Shown here: positions 38,232 through 45,923 of the stretch, piece by piece
Layout: each line of letters begins with the position of its first letter
Position numbering within the stretch: position 1 is the first letter of the stretch
NCBI GenBank assembly: GCA_001899805.1
Contig: MKWP01000014.1
Coordinates: 124,001 to 188,000, forward strand
Direction: 5' to 3'
DNA from: Lysobacterales bacterium 66-474
Lineage (GTDB): Bacteria; Pseudomonadota; Gammaproteobacteria; Xanthomonadales; Rhodanobacteraceae
DNA: 64,000 nt
Notes under the pieces: generated by a model
Seen by the model: the letters and a program-made list of their open reading frames with translations, nothing else
Told to the model about the DNA's origin: nothing
Database searches by the model: none
Position numbers and translations under genes: made by a program

Positions 38232-39952
38232 TCGACTTCCACGATGTTCGTGACACTTCCTTCGGCGGCACCGCCGACACGCTGGCGCTGCTTCTCGCCG
38301 ATGCCGCGGTGTTCCTGACGTTGCCGGCCCTGTACGGCGGCGACCTGGGCGGCCTGCTGTGGGCGGCCGCTGGTGCGATGGTCGGGGGCTTGTGGTTCGG
38401 GTGGCGCGTGGGCTCGAAATTGCGCCTCACGCACGGCGGCGAATTCGACATCAATTCGCACGACGCGCCGCCGGCGGAGGTGGGCGGCATGCGTGTCGGC
38501 TTCATCGCGCACACCATGCAGGAACTTATCGTGCCGCTAGCCGCTTGGATGCGTCACGCGATGATCGTGGGCCAGTCAGGCGTCGGGAAAACAGTGGTCG
38601 GGGCATGGCTAATGTTCCAGCAAATCTGTGCGGGCGGCGGGTTGCTTTGGATCGACGGCAAGCTCGACCCGGCGAACATCGAGATGCTGCACCGCATGTG
38701 CGTGTGGGCCGGCCGGGCCGACGATCTTCTGGTCGTCAACCCCGGCACACCGGCGAGCTCGAACAGCTACAACCCACTGCTCGACGGCGATGCCGACGAG
38801 ATCGCCTCGCGCCTGGGTGCGCTGCTTCCGGAGGCGTCGAACAACGCGGGTGCGGACTTCTACCGATCCAGCGCGATCGGCGCGATCGGCTCACTGGTGC
38901 AGGCCAGCCGCGCGGCCGGCTACGCGGTGAGTTTCGCGGACTTGCGCATCCTGCTGACGCGTCCAGGGGCGCTCGAGTGGTTGCTTGCCAAACTCAAGCA
39001 GAAAAGCAAAGCGGGTGACGCCGAGCAGTTCGGGTTGTTCCTCGACCAACTTCGGCAACGCGATCGCAAAACCGGCAAAGAGGTGCTGGACGCCGACGGC
39101 CTGCGCCGGATGTTCGGCGGGCTAGGCGCGCGCCTCGCACAGTTCGGCGGTGGTGGGTTCGGCGAGGTGATGAATGCGTACGCACCCGAGGTGCGGCTGA
39201 AAGACGCGATCCGGCAGGGAAAGGTCGTGTATTTCGCCTTGCCCACGATGGGGAAGGGCGAGGCTGCCATCGCGCTCGCGCGCATGGCCGTGTCCGACTT
39301 CCGGTCGGCGATAGCGGCCATCCAGGCATTGCCCGAATCCGAACGTCCAGCCAAGCCATTTCTCGGCTTCTTCGACGAGGCAGGTTCCTATGTCACGCAG
39401 GCGTGGTCGCGCATGTTCGAGCAGGCACGCTCCGCGCGCCTGGTGATGGTGCCGGCGTTCCAGACGAAGGCCAACCTCGAGACGCTCGGCCCGGAACTGC
39501 GCGCGATGGTCGCAGGCAATACGGCGACGAAAATCTTTTTCAGTCCCGGTGAGCCCGACACCGCGGAATGGTGCGCCGACATGATCGGCAAGGAGCTGCG
39601 CGAGCAACACACGCACACGGAAAGCGGCGGCGGCTCGGCCAAGGGCGTGACGATGCTGGACCGTGGCCGCGGCGTGGCAAACTCGCAGACCTCGAGCACC
39701 AACGCATCCCACTCAGTTGTCTTGCGTGAGGATTACAAAGTCAGCCCCGACGATCTCGCGCAGCTCGGGCGCGGCGAGGCGGTGGTGACACTGGAAGGGC
39801 ACCGGGTCTTCCACATCAGGGTCCCGCTGCTGACGTTCGATGATGACTTCATCGAACGTGCCGGGCCGTTCCGGGTGCGCCATCCGGCCACGACCACGCC
39901 CGACGGCCTCGAGCCGCTGCGGATCACGCAGCGGCCCGGCGCGATGCGCTAG
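38228..39952 (+). CDS. TraD/VirD4-like coupling ATPase
   Basis: 574 residues. Two N-terminal transmembrane helices (about 18-60) lead to a FtsK/HerA-superfamily motor with Walker A GQSGVGKT (115-122) and Walker B FLGFFDEAG (Asp383, Glu384). The ending VSPDDLAQLGRGEAVVTLEG and SHSVVLREDYKVSP fit the TraG/TraD C-terminal (TraM-recognition) part. Such proteins pump DNA in conjugation or phage assembly. No VirB4, relaxase or pilus assembly genes were recognised around it, so it may serve a mobilisable element or a packaging system. Confidence 0.8.
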   Translation: MIDFHDVRDTSFGGTADTLALLLADAAVFLTLPALYGGDLGGLLWAAAGAMVGGLWFGWRVGSKLRLTHGGEFDINSHDAPPAEVGGMRVGFIAHTMQELIVPLAAWMRHAMIVGQSGVGKTVVGAWLMFQQICAGGGLLWIDGKLDPANIEMLHRMCVWAGRADDLLVVNPGTPASSNSYNPLLDGDADEIASRLGALLPEASNNAGADFYRSSAIGAIGSLVQASRAAGYAVSFADLRILLTRPGALEWLLAKLKQKSKAGDAEQFGLFLDQLRQRDRKTGKEVLDADGLRRMFGGLGARLAQFGGGGFGEVMNAYAPEVRLKDAIRQGKVVYFALPTMGKGEAAIALARMAVSDFRSAIAAIQALPESERPAKPFLGFFDEAGSYVTQAWSRMFEQARSARLVMVPAFQTKANLETLGPELRAMVAGNTATKIFFSPGEPDTAEWCADMIGKELREQHTHTESGGGSAKGVTMLDRGRGVANSQTSSTNASHSVVLREDYKVSPDDLAQLGRGEAVVTLEGHRVFHIRVPLLTFDDDFIERAGPFRVRHPATTTPDGLEPLRITQRPGAMR

Positions 39953-40134
39953 CCGCGCCTTACAGCACGTCCGCCGTATTTGCGCCAATCGCGCTTGACC
40001 GACCGCGGCCGATCGGCGTCGGGGTGCCTCGCGAAAAGGTTGCGCAGCATGAAGGCGTGCGCCCCGGCGACGACCATCACCAGGCGGTGCAGGAGAGAGA
40101 AAAAGAAGATGAAGGACTTGCTGAGAAATCGCAT
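39949..40134 (-). CDS. Small membrane protein, minus strand
   Basis: 61 residues, starting MRFLSKSFIFFFSLLHRLVM with one transmembrane helix and a basic C-terminus (RSVKRDWRKYGGRAVRRG). AGGAG lies 7 nt before the start. It overlaps the TraD-like stop by 4 bp on the opposite strand. Real expression is uncertain. Confidence 0.45.
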   Translation of the reverse strand: MRFLSKSFIFFFSLLHRLVMVVAGAHAFMLRNLFARHPDADRPRSVKRDWRKYGGRAVRRG

Positions 40135-40225
40135 GGCGGGCTCCTGTGCGTGTGGTGATCTTCTTCTAGGTGCGCGCACACGCGCGGGGCGGCGCGACGG
40201 GTTCTGCGGACGGTGCGCGTATTGA

Positions 40226-40239
40226 TGCACCTATGGGTG
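40226..40239 (+). promoter_or_regulatory. Leader motif copy 3
   Basis: TGCACCTATGGGTG, ending 20 nt before the adhesin ATG at 40260; the preceding bases are identical to copy 1. Confidence 0.55.
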
Positions 40240-40259
40240 ATTCCACACAGGAGTTACCC

Positions 40260-41828
40260 ATGTTTTCACGCAAAAACCTCCTCGCCGCTGCCATGGCCGT
40301 CATGGTTGCCGCGACTTGCGGCACCGCTCACGCTCAAACCGCACCGACCGGCTGTACTCCGCAGGACCCACTTATGACCGCGCCTGCGGTCGGGGCCGTT
40401 GGACCTGGTGCCACCGCGACAGGCGGTGCGTCTTACGCAGTCGGCTATGGAGCGACGGCGGATAGCCTGAGGGCATTCGCGATTGGCACGGACGCGATTG
40501 CGGCAGGCACGTGCTCGTCGGCGATCGGCGATGGCGCCTATGCCGGTGGTTTGTATAGCTTCGCCGCGGGAGTGGGCGCTGCCGCGGTCGGGCAACAGAG
40601 TGTTGCTGTTGGTAACGGCGCGTACACAGCTACAGGCGGCGACGTGGCAGTCGGATTGTCCGCATACGCGAACGGAACATCTGTTGCGGTTGGCGCCGGC
40701 GCGAATGCCGATCAGTCTGACGCCACTGCAGTTGGAACCGCTGCAATTGCCGCAAATGCAGGTGACACCGCGATCGGCGGCAATGCGATCGCGGCTGGGG
40801 GCAACAGCACCGCCGTCGGGCCGGCCGCGTACGCAGCCGGGACGGCGTCGCAGGCGGTCGGCCAGGTCGCACAAGCGACAGGCGCGTTCTCCGTTGCCGA
40901 CGGACCGAACACTATCGCAGCGGACGACCTCAGCGTGGCACTCGGCGCGAGTAGCTATGCCGACCGCGGTAGCGCGGTCAGCATCGGGAACGACGGGACC
41001 GACGGGAACGGAGCATTCCAGCGTCAGCTCATCAACCTCGCCGCTGGCACCGAGGCTTTCGATGCGGTGAACCTGCAGCAACTCGATGCCGGCGGCGGCG
41101 CGATCGCGGCGTGGATTGGGGCGGGTGCAACTTTCGAGGCGGCCGGCAACGGCACCTTCACCGCGCCGACGTTCGTGCTGACCAACCCGTACACGCCGGG
41201 CTCGTACACCACCGTTTCCGACGCGCTGGCCGCGCTCGACACCGCCGTCACCGACGTATCGAAGCAGCCGGGGCCACAAGGTCCCGCTGGCCCCCAAGGC
41301 CCGGCTGGCAAGAACGGCACCGACAATTCCGGCACGGGCACCGACCCGCTTGCCGTCCATTACGACAACGCAACTGACTCGAGCGTGACGCTTCGCGGCT
41401 CCGCCGGCACGCGGATCCACAACGTCGACGCCGGCATTGCGCCCAACGACGCCGCGAACGTTTCACAAATCGACGAGGCGCTTACGTCGGCGAACACCTA
41501 CACCGACCTTCGCAGCATCGACACGCTCAACCAGGCGAACGCCTACACCGACATGCGGATCGGGCAATTGGACTTGCGCGTGAACTACGCCCTCGCTGCG
41601 GCAGCGGCGAATGCGAATGCCGCCGCGGCGGTCGCCGCACAGGACCCGACGCATCCCAACCGTGTCGCGGTATCCGACGGGCTTGCCAGCGGCGCGAACG
41701 CGTGGGCGGTGATGTACCAACACGTCACCAGTATTGGCGTGAGCTGGAACATCAGCCTCACTGGTGAGCAGGGCGGCGGCTCGAGCAGCGAGCGCCAAGT
41801 GGGCGTGGGCGTCGGTTACTCGTGGTGA
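40260..41828 (+). CDS. YadA-like trimeric autotransporter adhesin with collagen-like insert
   Basis: 522 residues. Signal peptide MFSRKNLLAAAMAVMVAATC GTAHA; head domain of many 14-residue left-handed-roll repeats (AVGYGA, SVAVG, TAVG patterns, about residues 45-245). Then a neck (FDAVNLQQLDAG), a collagen-like GPQGPAGPQGPAGKNG run near 340-355, a second neck (RIHNVDAGIAPNDAANVSQI), a coiled stalk and a short C-terminal beta-barrel anchor ending VGVGVGYSW. It should trimerise in the outer membrane. An adhesin on a mobile element may aid mating contact; that is inference. Confidence 0.85.
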   Translation: MFSRKNLLAAAMAVMVAATCGTAHAQTAPTGCTPQDPLMTAPAVGAVGPGATATGGASYAVGYGATADSLRAFAIGTDAIAAGTCSSAIGDGAYAGGLYSFAAGVGAAAVGQQSVAVGNGAYTATGGDVAVGLSAYANGTSVAVGAGANADQSDATAVGTAAIAANAGDTAIGGNAIAAGGNSTAVGPAAYAAGTASQAVGQVAQATGAFSVADGPNTIAADDLSVALGASSYADRGSAVSIGNDGTDGNGAFQRQLINLAAGTEAFDAVNLQQLDAGGGAIAAWIGAGATFEAAGNGTFTAPTFVLTNPYTPGSYTTVSDALAALDTAVTDVSKQPGPQGPAGPQGPAGKNGTDNSGTGTDPLAVHYDNATDSSVTLRGSAGTRIHNVDAGIAPNDAANVSQIDEALTSANTYTDLRSIDTLNQANAYTDMRIGQLDLRVNYALAAAAANANAAAAVAAQDPTHPNRVAVSDGLASGANAWAVMYQHVTSIGVSWNISLTGEQGGGSSSERQVGVGVGYSW

Positions 41829-41837
41829 CCTGGGTGC

Positions 41838-41912
41838 TGGTACGAACTCGCAACACTGCGTGAGAGCCAGCCGCGCACTCATGGGTGCCAATCACAAGAT
41901 AGGAGTTTTGAA
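41838..41912 (+). promoter_or_regulatory. Leader repeat A (motif copy 4)
   Basis: Contains TGGTACGAACTCGCAACACT at 41838 and GCACTCATGGGTGC at 41875-41888, ending 24 nt before the ATG at 41913. The same two blocks recur at 44672-44722. Confidence 0.6.
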
Positions 41913-42593
41913 ATGCAACCCATCGAACACAACGACGTAATCAACACCGATGCCGCGGCACGACCATCGAGGGCCGTGATCGTGTCTAGCACTCTGTGGG
42001 GCATGGTGATCTTCGGTGCGACGGCCGCACTTTCCATTCCAACCGCCGGGATCAAGAGTCCGTTCTGGCCGTTGATGGTGGCTGTTGTTGGCGTCGGTGG
42101 TGGTGTGTTGGCGGGGTTTGACACCTATCCGCACGCTTCGAACAGGCGAGGATTTCGTTGGTTCCTTCGAATGTTCTGGGGAGCAGCGCTGTGGGGAGCG
42201 GGGGCGGGCTTGTCCACCGCCTTCGCGGGCGCCGACTTCACTCACGTGATGCTCTTCAGCATCGTGGCGGCGTGCGCGGGATGCTCGGATTTGGTCCGAG
42301 GTGCCGATTACCGTAAAGCATTCGATGACGCTCGCCGAAATCCGATTTTTTTCGCAGCGTTCTGTGGGGGAATAGGGCTGATGGTGTTCATGCTTTTTGG
42401 AGAGGGCATCGTGGCTACCTGGCGGGAGTTCGTCGATGGCATCGCCTTCACTCAGCCTTACGTTCAGAACCAACCAGTGGTGATTGGCATCTTGGCATTT
42501 ACGGTGCTCGGCGCGGTGCTGGGTACGTGGTTCGGCCTGCGAACCGCGCGTCGCGTTCGGCAGCAGACCGAAAACACCGACACCTTGAAGTAA
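41913..42593 (+). CDS. Membrane protein, first copy of a duplicated pair
   Basis: 226 residues with about six hydrophobic helices (VIVSSTLWGMVIFGATAALS I and others). The last 45 residues (YVQNQPVVIGILAFTVLGAV, ARRVRQQTENTDTLK) closely resemble the end of the 43238 protein, as do the first residues (MQPIEHN and MQTIEHN). Family not recognised. Forms a pair with the lipoprotein gene that follows. Confidence 0.65.
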   Translation: MQPIEHNDVINTDAAARPSRAVIVSSTLWGMVIFGATAALSIPTAGIKSPFWPLMVAVVGVGGGVLAGFDTYPHASNRRGFRWFLRMFWGAALWGAGAGLSTAFAGADFTHVMLFSIVAACAGCSDLVRGADYRKAFDDARRNPIFFAAFCGGIGLMVFMLFGEGIVATWREFVDGIAFTQPYVQNQPVVIGILAFTVLGAVLGTWFGLRTARRVRQQTENTDTLK

Positions 42594-42620
42594 ATCCTCA
42601 CTCACACAGGAGCATAACCA

Positions 42621-43172
42621 ATGCGTACAACTTTGATCCTTTCCGCGCTCGCGCTCGCTGTCCTCGCGCTGGCCGGCTGCGCGACCCTTCCGCCCGGCAT
42701 GACGGACCGGTACCCATCATCGCCGCTGCGCTACACGCGACCCGAGGCCCAGACGATCCAGCAAGTCGAAATCGGCACCGTCGTTGCTGTGCGCAGCGTG
42801 GCGATCCAGACCGGCAGCACGCGCGCCGCGGTCGGCTCCGGCGTCGGCGCCCTCGCCGGCGGATTGCTTGGCCACCAGGTCGGCGGCGGCAACGGTAAGA
42901 CGCTTGCCACCGTCGCCGGGGCGGTCGCCGGCGCCATCGGCGGGAACCTCGTGACAGCCCACGCGTACAAGCAGCCCGGCCTTGCCATCACCGTGCAGTT
43001 CCCGCAGCGGTGGGGCGGACAACGGACGGTGCAGATCACGCAGGCTGTCGCCGCGGGCGTGTCGATCCATCCCGGCGATCGCGTCGAAGTCGTCGGCACC
43101 GGTTGCTACGGCGGCAGCTATTGCCAGAGCCCCGCGCGCGTGATCCCGATGCCCGCAGGCGGTTCCAGATAG
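42621..43172 (+). CDS. Glycine-zipper outer-membrane lipoprotein
   Basis: 183 residues. Lipoprotein signal with lipobox LAGC (Cys20). A glycine-zipper segment (GSGVGALAGGLLGHQVGGGN and VAGAVAGAIGGNLV, about residues 70-112) is typical of SlyB/PcP-type envelope lipoproteins. The C-terminal beta part (VQFPQRWGGQRTVQITQAVA) ends in a Cys-containing tail. Chromosomal SlyB-like proteins stabilise the outer membrane; here it is part of the island. AGGAG precedes the start. Confidence 0.82.
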   Translation: MRTTLILSALALAVLALAGCATLPPGMTDRYPSSPLRYTRPEAQTIQQVEIGTVVAVRSVAIQTGSTRAAVGSGVGALAGGLLGHQVGGGNGKTLATVAGAVAGAIGGNLVTAHAYKQPGLAITVQFPQRWGGQRTVQITQAVAAGVSIHPGDRVEVVGTGCYGGSYCQSPARVIPMPAGGSR

Positions 43173-43237
43173 GCCGTGGGCGCCGACTTTCCCGTCGGTC
43201 GAAAGCGCAAAAGGGCATATCAAAGCAGGAGTCTGAA

Positions 43238-43708
43238 ATGCAAACCATCGAACACAACGAATCCAAACGACATCTTTTCGAGGTGCCGGTTACTCCGGCG
43301 TCGTGGAGTGCAGAGCGCCGATCGCGTTACGTAACTTGGCGCCGGGCGGCATCGATATACGGCTACTTGGATCCGCGGACGCGCGCGATGCAGCCGCCCC
43401 TGGCTGACATCTTCGAGGCGGCGATGGAGCAGGACGACGCCCAGGACGCCGAGGAAGCTCGTCAGCGGCCGGTTTCGTATGGGATGTTCTGGGCGTTTGT
43501 GATGTGCTGGTGGGGCGCGGTGCTCTGCGATGGAATCGTCGGGCTGTGGCAACAGTACGTCGATGGAGTGCCCATCACGCATCCGTATGTTTCTGGTCCC
43601 GGCATCGTGGCGGGTTTGTTGCTGGGTGCGCTGCTCGGCGCGTGCTACGGCCTTTGTCGCGCCCGCCGCGTTCGGCAGCAGGTCGAAACCACCAACACCT
43701 TGAAGTAA
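43238..43708 (+). CDS. Membrane protein, second copy of the pair
   Basis: 156 residues. A hydrophilic N-terminal 85 residues (SAERRSRYVTWRRAASIYGY) precede two transmembrane helices (MFWAFVMCWWGAVLCDGIVG and GPGIVAGLLLGALLGACYG). The tail ARRVRQQVETTNTLK is nearly the same as in the 41913 protein, so both descend from one duplication. Followed 28 bp later by another lipoprotein gene with a near-identical leader. Confidence 0.65.
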   Translation: MQTIEHNESKRHLFEVPVTPASWSAERRSRYVTWRRAASIYGYLDPRTRAMQPPLADIFEAAMEQDDAQDAEEARQRPVSYGMFWAFVMCWWGAVLCDGIVGLWQQYVDGVPITHPYVSGPGIVAGLLLGALLGACYGLCRARRVRQQVETTNTLK

Positions 43709-43735
43709 ATCCACACTCACAAAGGAGTACAAACA

Positions 43736-44257
43736 ATGCGTAAGACTTTGGTTCTTTCGGTACTTGTGCTCGCCGTGCTGGCTGCACTGGGTGGATGCAG
43801 TGGCGGAGGGAATAACGCTGCGTCGGCACCGGCCGTCGCGGCCGCGGTGTTGCCTCACGCGACCCACGACCCGGTTGCCGAATACAACCAGTACCGGACG
43901 ACCTCGCAGCTCGCCGAGGGACTGATGCTCGCCGGAAGCGCCACGATGGCGATCAACACCTACTACGGCATCCACGGCAAGTTGCCGACGAGTGACGCCC
44001 AGGCGGAATCGGTCGAGCCGCGGAGCGCTCCGAAGTTCAGCGGGCCCGGCAAGTATGTCGGGAGCGTTGCGGTCGGACCGGAGCCGGGCGTCATCACCGT
44101 TGGGTGGGCATCAGGGGTGCTAGAGGGCAAGATACTCGTTCTCTTGCCAAAGCGCGCCGGCCGACTTTGCTGGAAGGTCGATACCGCATCGACGACGGTG
44201 CCGGCGGATGCGCTCGCGCACGCAAATATCGTCGGCAAGTGCTACGACGACGAGTGA
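43736..44257 (+). CDS. Lipoprotein with type IV pilin-like domain
   Basis: 173 residues. Lipobox LGGC (Cys21) replaces the usual pilin leader and hydrophobic helix. Residues about 46-170 match the globular part of PilA-type pilins. The amphipathic helix DPVAEYNQYRTTSQLAEGLM leads to the TYYGIHGKLP turn, then KYVGSVAVGPEPGVITVGWA, KILVLLPKRAGRLCWKVDT and a final Cys. Cys145 and Cys169 would form the D-region disulfide. A lipid-anchored pilin domain cannot join a normal pilus fibre, so a receptor, decoy or adaptor role is possible. Identification is from pattern only. Confidence 0.65.
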   Translation: MRKTLVLSVLVLAVLAALGGCSGGGNNAASAPAVAAAVLPHATHDPVAEYNQYRTTSQLAEGLMLAGSATMAINTYYGIHGKLPTSDAQAESVEPRSAPKFSGPGKYVGSVAVGPEPGVITVGWASGVLEGKILVLLPKRAGRLCWKVDTASTTVPADALAHANIVGKCYDDE

Positions 44258-44271
44258 CATGCATGGCCATC

Positions 44272-44475
44272 CCACCGGGGTGGACTTTTCCGAGGGCGGT
44301 GGAGCCAAGGGCGGTGGGCCGCCGTGACGCGATGAGAGCAAACCAGGTCGAGCCATTCCTTGGGTGTTGTCGGTGGTGCCGTGGTGGACTTTTCCCATCC
44401 CGGTGAGTCCAACCCTGCCTTGTATTTCATTGGGTTATTCGATGGCACCGGGGTGGAGTTTTCCAAGGGCGGTGG
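44272..44475. repeat. Interspersed hairpin repeat, three direct copies
   Basis: Copies at 44272-44302, 44378-44406 and 44445-44475 share (C)ACCGGGGTGGA(C/G)TTTTCC and end in CGGTG(G), so stems CCACCG/CGGTGG close on a conserved TGGACTTTTCC loop. A fourth, inverted copy with a perfect 9-bp stem lies at 46537-46570. Confidence 0.65.
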
Positions 44476-44671
44476 AACCGCTGGCGGCGGCGCCATGGGC
44501 GTCAAGGCTCGCCTTAAAGGGGGCGTTGCGGGAGATGCCCATTGAATTTGGTCATGTCAGCGAGGCCCGAGCGGATAACTTCGGACGAACTTTCACGGCT
44601 AAGCCTAAGTAGTAGTGGGTTTTCCCGACGGCGTGGTGGCGTCGCGCAGCGAACGACTCCAAAAAATTTCA

Positions 44672-44722
44672 TGGTACGAACTCGCAACACTGCGAGCTGG
44701 GCCGGCGAGCACTCATGGGTGC
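44672..44722 (+). promoter_or_regulatory. Leader repeat B (motif copy 5)
   Basis: TGGTACGAACTCGCAACACT (44672 on) and GCACTCATGGGTGC (44709-44722), ending 28 nt before the ATG at 44751. Same two blocks and order as at 41838-41888. Confidence 0.6.
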
Positions 44723-44750
44723 CAATCAAATCATATGAGGATGCACCACC

Positions 44751-45137
44751 ATGAAAAATTCAGCCGCCCTGAAAGATGCCATCGAGGACCTTCCGCGCTT
44801 GCGCTGGATGAGTGATGAGGACGAGGCGCAGGTCCACCGCGACCACGTCAAGCTGCTGGTCCTCATCGCGGCCGGAGCGGCACATCCGCGCGAGCTTGCG
44901 GCGGCGGCGGAACACGAGACGGTGCGCCAGCAGGCGCAAGGCGCAATCTTCGTAGCGAAGCGGGCCCGAGAGGCGGCTTTGCAGAACCCGCGCCTTGCAC
45001 ACGTTACAGGACGATTTGTTCGACACAACCCGCTCGCCGCCCGGCGCGTCGCGTTGGAGTTGATCGAGGGCGAGCGCCAAGAACATCAAGCACTCACCCT
45101 TGGAATCGTGGCATTTGGACGCGTATTCGGAATGTAG
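44751..45137 (+). CDS. Hypothetical helical protein
   Basis: 128 residues, all-helical and without signal or membrane segment (DEDEAQVHRDHVKLLVLIAA, VAKRAREAALQNPRLAHV). Family not recognised. A conserved leader motif 28 nt upstream supports it as a true gene of the island. Confidence 0.6.
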   Translation: MKNSAALKDAIEDLPRLRWMSDEDEAQVHRDHVKLLVLIAAGAAHPRELAAAAEHETVRQQAQGAIFVAKRAREAALQNPRLAHVTGRFVRHNPLAARRVALELIEGERQEHQALTLGIVAFGRVFGM

Positions 45138-45199
45138 CGATCGCCATGCCGGCCAGCGCCGCCCGAGCGCTGGCTGGCTTCAAACGAGAGGTAACAAGC

Positions 45200-45442
45200 A
45201 TGAACGCAACGATTCTCAATTTTCCGGTACACCCCATCGACATCTCCCTCGAGGCGGCCCGTTGTGGGATCGACTGCCAGGTCGCAGCGACGCCACGCGT
45301 GTGGCTCTCATTGAAGCCCGATCCGAAAGAGCGCGGTCTAGATCGTCGCTGGCGTGGGTTCCATGACCTACTCCGCGCCGGCCGGCTGACAGCCTGCGTG
45401 GTAGGCGACTACGTCCTTGTCGACTTCGCCACCGCGCACTGA
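45200..45442 (+). CDS. Small hypothetical protein
   Basis: 80 residues from ATG 45200 (MNATILNFPVHPIDISLEAA), with GAGAGG 8 nt upstream; a longer start at 45146 lacks a site. Content VWLSLKPDPKERGLDRRWRG and YVLVDFATAH. Unknown function. Confidence 0.5.
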   Translation: MNATILNFPVHPIDISLEAARCGIDCQVAATPRVWLSLKPDPKERGLDRRWRGFHDLLRAGRLTACVVGDYVLVDFATAH

Positions 45443-45460
45443 ACAACGACGAACCCACCC

Positions 45461-45474
45461 GGCACCCATGGTCC
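45461..45474 (+). promoter_or_regulatory. Leader motif copy 6
   Basis: GGCACCCATGGTCC, ending 23-24 nt before the ATG at 45498; weaker match than the other five but at the same distance. Confidence 0.4.
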
Positions 45475-45497
45475 GGGGTGGAAAGGAGGATTCAACG

Positions 45498-45683
45498 ATG
45501 CTCAAGGAATTTCATCTCACGCGCGCGGAAGCCCGATGTCTGTCGCAGCACGATCGTGCCGAGCTGGTTCGCTGGATGATGCGCCGCCAATGGCCGCACC
45601 TGCGGCTTGGCTACTCGCCGCGCAAACGCTCGGTGTTGAGCGTGGTTGCTGGCATCGATGGTGGTCGAGGAGCACGGCAATGA
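45498..45683 (+). CDS. Small basic protein
   Basis: 61 residues (MLKEFHLTRAEARCLSQHDR AELVRWMMRRQW). AAAGGAGG precedes the start by 8 nt. Stop overlaps the following ATG. Function unknown. Confidence 0.5.
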   Translation: MLKEFHLTRAEARCLSQHDRAELVRWMMRRQWPHLRLGYSPRKRSVLSVVAGIDGGRGARQ

Positions 45684-45922
45684 TGCGTATCCTCGCCGTT
45701 GCTGTTCTGGTTTCCGGGTTACTGGTTATCGCAGGGCCGCGAGCGCTCAGTGCCATCACCGCCCTGCGTAGCGAGGCCACCACGCTGGATGCGATGGCCT
45801 CCAACACGACCGTTATGCGTGGGCGACTCCGGCAATCGCACTGGGTGCCAGTCGCTGACTACACTCGTGCCTTGGCACGTGGCACAGCGTCAACAGCAGA
45901 AAGGAGGTCGATGCGGGAGTGA
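45680..45922 (+). CDS. Small exported or membrane protein next to the CRISPR array
   Basis: 80 residues with an N-terminal hydrophobic segment (MMRILAVAVLVSGLLVIAGP) and a hydrophilic rest. Coupled to the previous gene by ATGA. Its stop lies 1 bp before the first CRISPR repeat, so where a CRISPR leader would be expected there is coding sequence. Confidence 0.5.
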   Translation: MMRILAVAVLVSGLLVIAGPRALSAITALRSEATTLDAMASNTTVMRGRLRQSHWVPVADYTRALARGTASTAERRSMRE

Positions 45923-45923
45923 G

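Larger units (their letters stand above)
44258..44750. other. Noncoding stretch with hairpin repeats and leader repeat B
   Basis: 493 bp. Three copies of a hairpin-forming repeat with loop core TGGACTTTTCC (44272-44302, 44378-44406, 44445-44475) are followed by the leader repeat shared with 41838. Small readings of up to 70 codons exist, but none has a ribosome site or recognisable content. Confidence 0.55.

Noticed and set aside
38228-39952. Coupling ATPase as proof of a complete conjugative type IV secretion system
   Set aside because: No VirB4, VirB-type channel genes or relaxase are recognisable in the window.
44258-44750. Short genes of 60-100 codons in the repeat region
   Set aside because: They read through the hairpin repeats, lack ribosome sites and have no conserved content.
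30394-45922. Filamentous (Inoviridae) prophage
   Set aside because: No Zot-type pI, coat-protein gene row or HUH rolling-circle initiator was seen; the ATPases are of TraD and Clp type.
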